A stretch of 5,571 bases of DNA from Pseudooctadecabacter sp. GTDB taxonomy: Bacteria > Pseudomonadota > Alphaproteobacteria > Rhodobacterales > Rhodobacteraceae. Position numbers and translations under genes: made by a program. Positions 1-5,571 of the stretch are shown one piece after another. Each line of letters starts with the position of its first letter. Position 1 is the first letter of the stretch. Where the stretch lies: contig JAHDFG010000148.1 in the NCBI GenBank assembly GCA_020628265.1, positions 1-5,571 on the forward strand, given 5' to 3'. Under the pieces are notes generated by a model. It made no database searches, was not told the DNA's origin, and worked only from the letters and a program-made list of their open reading frames with translations.

Positions 1-1016
1 CGGGCTGGTGGTCGGCGATGTTCCCTGCGGAACAAACGCTGCAGTTCCGTGCCATCGACCCCGACGACAACCGGATCGAAACGGATGCAGGCATCTTCGT
101 GGTCGAGGGCAATGTGTTCGAAGACGGTGAGGCGCTGACCATTGACAGTTGGGGCACATCGTCCCGTGCGCTGGACGCTTATCAGATCGGTGATACGGCT
201 GATCTGGGCGATGGTGAGACACTGATCCTGAACGCCGATGGTTCCTACGTTTGGCAGGGTGACGATGACCAGATTTCCGGTCGGGGTCAGCGAATGTTTA
301 TCAGTGCGACCGTGCCGCCGGACTTCACTTTGGACAATTACAGCTTCGTTCTGTTTGACGAAGACAATTCCGAAGGCATGGCCAAGGCGTTCTTCAACAC
401 ACTCACGGTGGTGATCCCCGCGACGATCATCCCGATCCTGATTGCAGCCTTTGCGGCCTACGCGCTGGCATGGATGGATTTCCCCGGACGCGCGTTGCTT
501 ATCGCGGCAGTCGTGGGGCTTTTGGTGGTGCCGTTGCAATTGGCATTGATCCCGTTGCTGTCGCTGCACAACGCAATCGGCATCGGCAAAGGCTACTTGG
601 GGGTGTGGCTGGCCCATACGGGCTTTGGACTACCACTGGCGATCTATCTGCTTCGAAACTACATGGTCGGCCTGCCACGGGACATCATCGAGAACGCCCG
701 TGTGGACGGCGCAACCGAGTTCCAGATCTTCACAAAGATCATCCTGCCGCTGTCATTCCCCGCCCTCGCGTCATTCGCAATCTTCCAGTTCCTGTGGACG
801 TGGAATGACCTGCTGGTGGCCTTGGTGTTCCTGATCGACAGTTCCGGTCAGACCACGGTCATGACCAAGCAGATCGTCGAACTTCTGGGCACGCGCGGTG
901 GCGATTGGGAAATCCTTGCGACCTCGGCCTTTGTGTCGATCGCGGTTCCGCTGATCGTGTTCTTTGCAATGCAACGTTATCTGGTGCGCGGTCTGTTGGC
1001 CGGCTCCGTCAAGTAA
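1..1016 (+). CDS. aglG: Alpha-glucoside ABC transporter permease AglG (5' truncated by window edge)
   Basis: Inner-membrane subunit of a binding-protein-dependent alpha-glucoside importer (MalG-type, binding-protein-dependent transport permease family), expected to pair with AglF and dock on the ATPase AglK. The frame is open to the window edge, and the codons before the ATG at 18 read G-W-W-S-A. This resembles the Ser-Gly-Trp-Trp stretch that I recall inside rhizobial AglG, so the ATG at 18 is probably internal and TM1 lies upstream. Counting from that Met, residues 1 to about 115 are hydrophilic, acidic and rich in beta-type sequence, matching the large periplasmic insert between TM1 and TM2. 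Five hydrophobic segments follow (about 129-152, 158-181, 194-212, 250-272, 303-319). The EAA loop that contacts the ATPase lies at about 225-248 (ENARVDGA, then ILPLSFP). The end, LVRGLLAGSVK, is typical of AglG. aglA follows after 21 bases. The identification is strong; the exact sugar is inferred from the neighbours. Confidence 0.93.
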   Translation, partial: GWWSAMFPAEQTLQFRAIDPDDNRIETDAGIFVVEGNVFEDGEALTIDSWGTSSRALDAYQIGDTADLGDGETLILNADGSYVWQGDDDQISGRGQRMFISATVPPDFTLDNYSFVLFDEDNSEGMAKAFFNTLTVVIPATIIPILIAAFAAYALAWMDFPGRALLIAAVVGLLVVPLQLALIPLLSLHNAIGIGKGYLGVWLAHTGFGLPLAIYLLRNYMVGLPRDIIENARVDGATEFQIFTKIILPLSFPALASFAIFQFLWTWNDLLVALVFLIDSSGQTTVMTKQIVELLGTRGGDWEILATSAFVSIAVPLIVFFAMQRYLVRGLLAGSVK

Positions 1017-1022
1017 ATCAGA

Positions 1023-1027
1023 AAGGG
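1023..1027 (+). promoter_or_regulatory. Shine-Dalgarno sequence of aglA
   Basis: AAGGG ends 10 bases before the ATG at 1038 but only 4 bases before the in-frame TTG at 1032. The spacing favours ATG 1038 as the aglA start. Another in-frame ATG at 1047 lies farther away (19 bases) and is less likely. Confidence 0.6.
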
Positions 1028-1037
1028 TGTCTTGGGG

Positions 1038-2693
1038 ATGACCAAGATGGAGAACGTAGTGGGTGCAGCCCGTCTGGAAAAAGATGCCGATTGGTGGCGG
1101 GGGGCGGTGATCTATCAGATCTATCCGCGCAGCTATCAGGACAGCAATGGCGACGGGATCGGTGATCTGGGCGGCATCGTCCAGCGGCTGCCCTATATTG
1201 CCAGCCTCGGCGTTGATGCGATCTGGATTTCGCCGTTTTTCACGTCGCCCATGAAAGACTTCGGCTATGACGTCAGCGACTATTGTGATGTCGACCCGAT
1301 GTTCGGCACGCTGGCGGATTTCGACGCCGTGGTCAGCAAGGCGCATGAGCTTGGCGTGAAGGTGATGATCGACCTTGTGTTGTCCCACACCTCCGACCAG
1401 CATCCATGGTTCAAGGAAAGCAAGGCGGACAAGACCAACAGCAAGGCCGATTGGTATGTCTGGGCCGATGCAAAGCCCGACGGCACGCCGCCCAACAACT
1501 GGCTGTCCATCTTCGGTGGCTCGGCGTGGCAATGGCACGGGGAACGGGAGCAGTACTACCTGCACAACTTCCTCGTTTCTCAGCCCGATCTGAACTTCTG
1601 GGAGCCTGCTGTGCAAGAGGCCTTGCTGGATGTGGCGCGGTTCTGGCTGCACCGTGGGGTGGACGGTTTCCGTCTGGACACCATCAACTTTTACATGGCC
1701 GACAAGGAGTTGCGCGATAACCCTGCGCTGCCGCCCGAGAAACGCAACAGCACCATCGCGCCGTCAGTGAACCCCTACAACCATCAGGAACACCTCTATT
1801 CGAAGAACCAGCCGGAAAATCTGGACTTCCTGCGCAAACTGCGTGCCGTGATGGAGCCATTCAACGCCGCAGCCGTAGGCGAGGTGGGCGATGCCCAACG
1901 GGGCCTTGAGATCATGGGCCAGTACACAGCTGGCGATGATCTGATGCAGATGTGCTACGCCTTTGAATTCCTGAGCGGCAATCAACCGTCGGCCAAGATG
2001 GTCGCCGACGTGATGGACCGTGTGGACGAGGCTGCAGCGGATGGCTGGGCCTGTTGGGCCTATTCGAACCATGATGTGGTCCGTCATGCGACCCGTTGGG
2101 ACCTGTCGCCGGCAGCCTTGCGGGCCTTCGCGACACTTATGATGTGCCTGAAAGGATCGGCCTGCATTTATCAGGGCGAGGAGTTGGGCCTGCCAGAGGC
2201 GGATGTGGCGTTCGAGGACCTTCAAGATCCCTACGGCATTCAGTTCTGGCCCAAATTCAAGGGCCGCGATGGTTGTCGCACGCCCATGGTTTGGCAGTCC
2301 AGCAACCAGAACGGCGGCTTCTCGGACGCGGCGCGCACGTGGTTGCCTGTCAGCCATGAGCATATGCACATGTCTGTGGCCGAACAGGAAGATGACCCAA
2401 GTGCCTTGCTGCATCACTACCGCCGCGCGATCGCGTTCCGGCACGCCCATCCGGCCTTGGCCAAGGGCGATCATGATGGCGTCAAGGCCAGCGGCGATGT
2501 TGTCTATTTCACCCGTCAGCATAACGGCGAGAAAGTCTTCTGCGCCTTCAACATGAGCGACAGCCCCTCAACCTTTGACGCGCCCAAAGGCAACTGGCGT
2601 GTTATCGGCGAGGATCTGGGCAGCGCCCATGTCTCGGACGACGGCAAACTACACCTCGGACCATGGCAGCCTTATCTGGCTGCGGCTGTCTGA
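1038..2693 (+). CDS. aglA: Alpha-glucosidase AglA, glycoside hydrolase family 13
   Basis: Cytoplasmic retaining alpha-glucosidase that hydrolyses alpha-glucosides delivered by the adjacent Agl importer. It has 551 residues with the start at ATG 1038, the usual size for this family, and no signal peptide. Numbered from that Met, the GH13 (beta/alpha)8 barrel begins at WWRGAVIYQIYPRSY. It carries a metal-binding loop DSNGDGIGD (35-43), region I DLVLSH (112-117), region V QPDLN (182-186), and region II GFRLDT with nucleophile Asp214. Region III GEVGD contains the acid/base Glu282, and region IV SNHD contains the transition-state stabiliser Asp346. All three catalytic carboxylates are present. 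The Thr directly after the nucleophile (T215) is the type associated with alpha-1,4 rather than alpha-1,6 preference, as in the Halomonas enzyme HaG. The C-terminal ~80 residues look like the usual beta-sandwich domain. Sucrose, maltose, trehalose or turanose are all plausible substrates; the sequence does not settle which. Confidence 0.94.
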   Translation: MTKMENVVGAARLEKDADWWRGAVIYQIYPRSYQDSNGDGIGDLGGIVQRLPYIASLGVDAIWISPFFTSPMKDFGYDVSDYCDVDPMFGTLADFDAVVSKAHELGVKVMIDLVLSHTSDQHPWFKESKADKTNSKADWYVWADAKPDGTPPNNWLSIFGGSAWQWHGEREQYYLHNFLVSQPDLNFWEPAVQEALLDVARFWLHRGVDGFRLDTINFYMADKELRDNPALPPEKRNSTIAPSVNPYNHQEHLYSKNQPENLDFLRKLRAVMEPFNAAAVGEVGDAQRGLEIMGQYTAGDDLMQMCYAFEFLSGNQPSAKMVADVMDRVDEAAADGWACWAYSNHDVVRHATRWDLSPAALRAFATLMMCLKGSACIYQGEELGLPEADVAFEDLQDPYGIQFWPKFKGRDGCRTPMVWQSSNQNGGFSDAARTWLPVSHEHMHMSVAEQEDDPSALLHHYRRAIAFRHAHPALAKGDHDGVKASGDVVYFTRQHNGEKVFCAFNMSDSPSTFDAPKGNWRVIGEDLGSAHVSDDGKLHLGPWQPYLAAAV

Positions 2694-2706
2694 AACTGAA
2701 TTCCTA

Positions 2707-2713
2707 GGGAGGG
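2707..2713 (+). promoter_or_regulatory. Shine-Dalgarno sequence of aglK
   Basis: GGGAGGG contains a perfect GGAGG core (2708-2712) 5 bases before the aglK ATG at 2718. It is the strongest ribosome-binding site in the window and fixes the aglK start. Confidence 0.8.
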
Positions 2714-2717
2714 ACCC

Positions 2718-3839
2718 ATGACAGACCTGAAACTTACGGATGTCGCAAAGACCTATGGCGGCACGGTCGAGGTTCTCAAGAACATTGATCTGGATATCAA
2801 ACAGGGCGAGTTGATCGTCTTCGTGGGCCCGTCCGGCTGCGGGAAATCCACGCTGCTTCGGATGATTGCAGGGCTTGAGACAATCACCGGCGGCACGCTC
2901 GAAATCGACGGGCAGGTGGTCAATGACGTGCCACCCGCACAGCGGGGCATCGCCATGGTGTTCCAGTCCTACGCGCTTTATCCGCATATGACGGTGCGCG
3001 ATAATATGTCCTTCGCGCTCAAGCTGGCCAAGAAGTCGAAGGCAGAGATCGACGAGGCGGTCGCGAAGGCGGCGAAAATCCTCCAGCTTGAGGAATATCT
3101 GGATCGTCTGCCCAAGGCCCTGTCGGGCGGTCAGCGTCAGCGGGTGGCCATTGGTCGTTCGATTGTGCGGGACCCGAAGGTCTATCTGTTCGACGAACCG
3201 CTCTCGAACCTCGACGCCGCCCTGCGCGTTGCCACACGGATCGAGATCGCCCAGCTGAAGGAATCCATGCCGGAAAGCACGATGATCTATGTGACCCACG
3301 ATCAGGTGGAAGCCATGACGTTGGCCAGCCGCATCGTGGTTCTGGATGCGCTGAAGGACAACGGCTACAGCCATTCCATCGCACAGGTGGGCACGCCGCT
3401 TGAGTTGTACGAGACGCCGGAAAACGAATTCGTGGCGCAGTTCATCGGCTCTCCGGCCATGAACCTACTGCCCGGTGAGATCGTCGAGACCGGCGACCGG
3501 ACGGGGGTCAAAACCGATGACGGTCACGGTGTGATCTATTCGGACATCAAGACGCAGGACGCCGACATGGGGCTTCGCGTCAATGTCGGCATCCGGCCTG
3601 AGGATTTCGTGGCCACTGACGCGGACGCTTACGGATTTGCGGGCAGGGTGGAGATTGCCGAAGCTTTGGGTGAAGTCACGCTGCTCTACTTCCCCTCGGC
3701 CACCTCCGGCAAGGACGGGACCGTCATCGCAAAAATGCCGGGCATCCACAAATCTATGCGGGGCCAGTCGGTGAACCTGACCGCCGATCCGGCGAAGGTG
3801 CATTTGTTCGCAAACGGCAAGTCACTTTACTACCGGTAA
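2718..3839 (+). CDS. aglK: Alpha-glucoside ABC transporter ATP-binding protein AglK
   Basis: ATPase of the alpha-glucoside importer (MalK/UgpC/CUT1 family). It acts as a dimer on the cytoplasmic face of AglF/AglG. All nucleotide-binding motifs are intact: A-loop Tyr13, Walker A GPSGCGKST (37-45), Q-loop Gln83 in VFQSYALYPHM, signature LSGGQ (135-139), Walker B VYLFDEP with catalytic Glu160, D-loop SNLD (163-166) and switch His194. Residues about 240-373 form the C-terminal TOBE/OB-type regulatory domain typical of MalK-like proteins; GIRPEDF and EALGEVTLLY are recognisable there. The helix after the D-loop reads RVATRIEI, which I recall from rhizobial AglK and which supports AglK over a generic MalK. 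At 373 residues it is slightly longer than the rhizobial protein as I recall it, partly because of about seven extra residues near 210-222, just before QVGTPLELY. It begins 24 bases after aglA behind a strong ribosome-binding site, consistent with a shared agl transcript. Confidence 0.95.
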   Translation: MTDLKLTDVAKTYGGTVEVLKNIDLDIKQGELIVFVGPSGCGKSTLLRMIAGLETITGGTLEIDGQVVNDVPPAQRGIAMVFQSYALYPHMTVRDNMSFALKLAKKSKAEIDEAVAKAAKILQLEEYLDRLPKALSGGQRQRVAIGRSIVRDPKVYLFDEPLSNLDAALRVATRIEIAQLKESMPESTMIYVTHDQVEAMTLASRIVVLDALKDNGYSHSIAQVGTPLELYETPENEFVAQFIGSPAMNLLPGEIVETGDRTGVKTDDGHGVIYSDIKTQDADMGLRVNVGIRPEDFVATDADAYGFAGRVEIAEALGEVTLLYFPSATSGKDGTVIAKMPGIHKSMRGQSVNLTADPAKVHLFANGKSLYYR

Positions 3840-3862
3840 GGGGCGCGGTACGTCTCGGCCTT

Positions 3863-4609
3863 ATGGCGAAACGACCAAACTCACGTGCTGGAAAGAACGA
3901 CAGCGGGCGCGGGCAGCGCGACTTGACCGTGAAGGTCAAGACGGCACGCGGCCGCAAGATGTCGTCGACCAAGTGGCTGCAACGGCAGCTGAATGACCCC
4001 TATGTGCAGCGGGCCAAGGCCGACGGATATCGTGGGCGTGCTGCCTATAAGATATTGGAACTGAACGAGAAGTTTCAGTTTCTGACGCCCGGAAAACGGG
4101 TCGTGGACCTTGGCGCGGCCCCTGGTGGCTGGTGTCAGGTTGCGGTGCCGCGCATCAATGCGCTGGGGGAGCGTAAAGGCAAACCGGTCGGCACCATTCT
4201 GGGCATTGACCTGCAAGAGATGGAGCCGATTGCGGGCGCTGAGTTGCATCAGCTCGACTTCATGGAAGATGACGCCGACCTGAAAGTGAAAGAATGGCTG
4301 GGCGGAAAGGCCGATGTGGTCATGTCCGACATGGCCGCCAGCGCGTCAGGTCACAAGCAGACGGACCACTTGCGGATCATCGCGCTGTGTGAGGCCGCGG
4401 CCTACTTTGCCTTTGACGTGTTGGAAGAGGGTGGTGTGTTCATCGCCAAGGTTCTGGCCGGCGGGGCCGAGGGCGATTTGCAGAAGCTTCTCAAGCAGAA
4501 ATTCACCAAAGTTGTGAACGTCAAACCGCCCAGCAGCCGGTCTGACAGTTCCGAGAAATTCGTGGTGGCCACAGGCTATCGCGGCAACACCGACACAGAC
4601 GACGAGTAA
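3863..4609 (+). CDS. rlmE: 23S rRNA (uridine-2552-2'-O)-methyltransferase RlmE (FtsJ/RrmJ)
   Basis: SAM-dependent enzyme that methylates the 2'-OH of U2552 in the A-loop of 23S rRNA, a late step of 50S assembly. The Rossmann-fold SAM motif VVDLGAAPGGW (80-90) is clear. The catalytic K-D-K-E tetrad aligns by eye with E. coli K38/D124/K164/E199 as Lys63 (in RGRAAYKI), Asp156 (in VVMSDMA), Lys196 (in FIAKV) and Glu231 (in SSEKFVVATG). Its 248 residues exceed the E. coli protein because of a basic N-terminal extension of about 30 residues (K/R-rich, GRGQRDL...KTARGRK), which I recall as common in alphaproteobacteria. The start at 3863 is kept for that reason, although no good Shine-Dalgarno precedes it; the nearest purine tract, AAGGGG, ends 19 bases upstream and no earlier in-frame start exists. 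After SDMA the sequence has Ala-Ser where E. coli has Pro-Asn; this should not affect the catalytic residues. It lies 23 bases after aglK and 4 bases before glpK. Confidence 0.95.
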   Translation: MAKRPNSRAGKNDSGRGQRDLTVKVKTARGRKMSSTKWLQRQLNDPYVQRAKADGYRGRAAYKILELNEKFQFLTPGKRVVDLGAAPGGWCQVAVPRINALGERKGKPVGTILGIDLQEMEPIAGAELHQLDFMEDDADLKVKEWLGGKADVVMSDMAASASGHKQTDHLRIIALCEAAAYFAFDVLEEGGVFIAKVLAGGAEGDLQKLLKQKFTKVVNVKPPSSRSDSSEKFVVATGYRGNTDTDDE

Positions 4610-4613
4610 GACC

Positions 4614-5571
4614 ATGACCCATATTCTGGCCATCGACCAAGGCACGACCTCAAGCCGTGCGATCCTGTTCAATGCGGACATGGGCGTCGATCACATCGCC
4701 CAGCAGGAGTTCACCCAGATTTACCCGCAGTCGGGCTGGGTTGAGCATGATGTCGAGGAAATCTGGGACAGCGTCGTGGCCGTCTGTAAGGACGTTTTGG
4801 CCAAGTCCGACAAAGTGGCCGCCATCGGGATCACCAACCAGCGCGAAACCACCATTGTTTGGGACCGTGAGACGGGCAAGCCCATCCACAACGCCATCGT
4901 CTGGCAGGACCGCCGCACTGCCGCTTTTTGCGAGGAATTGAAGGCCGAAGGGTTCGAAGAGACGATCACCTCCAAGACCGGCCTGCTGGCGGACCCGTAC
5001 TTTAGTGCAACCAAAGTACGCTACATCCTGCAAAACGTTGAAGGAGCGCAGGAAAAGGCCGAAGCGGGCAAGCTGGCGTTCGGCACGGTCGACAGTTTCC
5101 TGATCTGGCGCATGACGGGCGGTGCACGGCACGTCACCGACGCCACCAATGCCGCCCGCACGATGCTTTATGACATCCGCAAAGGCGCGTGGAGCACCAC
5201 GATCTGCGAACGCTTCGGTATTCCCATGTCGATGCTGCCCGAGGTGCTCGACTGTGCGGCCGACTTCGGTACGACAGATATGTTCGGGCCTGAAATTCCT
5301 ATCTTGGGCGTCGCAGGTGACCAGCAGGCGGCTACCATCGGTCAGGCCTGTTTCGAGCCGGGGATGCTGAAATCCACCTACGGCACGGGCTGCTTTGCAT
5401 TGCTGAACACCGGCGATGAGCTGGTCGAAAGCCAGAACCGCTTGCTGGGCACAATTGCCTATCAGCTGGATGGCAAGACGACTTATGCCCTCGAAGGGTC
5501 GATTTTTATTGCCGGAGCCGTGGTGCAATGGCTGCGTGACGGCTTGGGCATTATCGCCAAGGCAGCGGACA
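4614..5571 (+). CDS. glpK: Glycerol kinase GlpK (3' truncated by window edge)
   Basis: FGGY-family kinase that phosphorylates glycerol to sn-glycerol 3-phosphate with ATP in the cytoplasm, trapping glycerol after entry through a facilitator. About 319 of the usual ~500 residues are visible and the frame is open to the window edge. Visible motifs are the N-terminal phosphate-binding loop DQGTTSSRAI (8-17), glycerol-binding Arg77-Glu78 in TNQRETT, WQDRR (97-101), Tyr129 in DPYFS, catalytic base Asp236 in GVAGDQQAA, and the second phosphate-binding segment STYGTGCF (254-261). E. coli Arg236, which binds the inhibitor fructose-1,6-bisphosphate, is Glu227 here, and I see no equivalent of the His phosphorylated by HPr in enterococcal GlpK. 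The ATG lies 4 bases after the rlmE stop with only a weak GAG-type ribosome-binding site inside the rlmE end, suggesting translational coupling. The rest of the gene, and any glpD or glpF neighbours, lie beyond the window. Confidence 0.95.
   Translation, partial: MTHILAIDQGTTSSRAILFNADMGVDHIAQQEFTQIYPQSGWVEHDVEEIWDSVVAVCKDVLAKSDKVAAIGITNQRETTIVWDRETGKPIHNAIVWQDRRTAAFCEELKAEGFEETITSKTGLLADPYFSATKVRYILQNVEGAQEKAEAGKLAFGTVDSFLIWRMTGGARHVTDATNAARTMLYDIRKGAWSTTICERFGIPMSMLPEVLDCAADFGTTDMFGPEIPILGVAGDQQAATIGQACFEPGMLKSTYGTGCFALLNTGDELVESQNRLLGTIAYQLDGKTTYALEGSIFIAGAVVQWLRDGLGIIAKAAD

Noticed and set aside
1032..1037. TTG at 1032 as the aglA start
   Set aside because: It is only 4 bases from the AAGGG site, whereas ATG 1038 has better spacing and a better start codon; it would add only two residues.
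771..1652. Long open frame (293 codons) on the minus strand across the end of aglG and the start of aglA
   Set aside because: It is fully antisense to two well-identified genes. The product has no recognisable domain and is a typical Arg/His-rich mirror of a GC-rich coding strand.
1764..2522. Minus-strand open frame inside aglA (252 codons)
   Set aside because: It is antisense to the GH13 coding sequence, the composition is that of a shadow frame, and no family is recognisable.
2649..3374. Minus-strand open frame across the aglA-aglK junction (241 codons)
   Set aside because: It overlaps both genes in antisense and has no recognisable motif; explained by codon bias in the sense strand.
3804..3833. 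Possible promoter at the end of aglK for rlmE (TTGTTC, 18 bases, TACTAC)
   Set aside because: The -10 box matches the consensus at only three of six positions, and matches this weak are expected by chance. It is a candidate only if a transcription start is mapped nearby.
3840..3862. Possible terminator between aglK and rlmE
   Set aside because: The 23-base gap holds no stable stem-loop and no T-run, so no intrinsic terminator can be supported.
4650..5528. Minus-strand open frame of 292 codons inside glpK
   Set aside because: The sense strand encodes an intact GlpK with all motifs; the antisense product resembles no protein family I know.

Overview
The window comes from a fairly GC-rich bacterial chromosome, most likely an alphaproteobacterium of the Rhodobacteraceae (roseobacter) type. 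I infer this from the aglG-aglA-aglK gene order known from the Sinorhizobium alpha-glucoside locus, from the basic N-terminal extension on RlmE that I recall from alphaproteobacteria, and from general codon use. No 16S rRNA gene or other decisive marker is present.

All five genes lie on the + strand and are tightly packed. The layout is: (1) positions 1-1016, the 3' part of aglG, the inner-membrane permease of an alpha-glucoside ABC importer; (2) 1038-2693, aglA, a cytoplasmic GH13 alpha-glucosidase; (3) 2718-3839, aglK, the ATPase of the importer; (4) 3863-4609, rlmE, the 2'-O-methyltransferase for U2552 of 23S rRNA; (5) 4614 to the window end, the first ~319 residues of glpK, glycerol kinase. 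The gaps are 21, 24, 23 and 4 bases, so there is no intergenic stretch of any size. I see no tRNA, rRNA, CRISPR array, insertion sequence, attachment site or convincing terminator.

The first three genes form one functional unit. AglF/AglG make the membrane channel (aglF and the binding protein aglE would lie upstream, outside the window). AglK powers uptake of sucrose-, maltose- or trehalose-like sugars, and AglA splits the imported sugar inside the cell. The last two genes are a housekeeping rRNA methylase and the entry enzyme of glycerol catabolism. They share the strand and close spacing but not an obvious pathway, so co-transcription with agl is possible but unproven.

This looks like an ordinary carbon-uptake region. 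I found no previously undescribed system. The points most worth a second look are a substitution at the fructose-1,6-bisphosphate site of GlpK, a short insertion in AglK, the specificity residues of AglA, and the placement of rlmE between sugar and glycerol genes.
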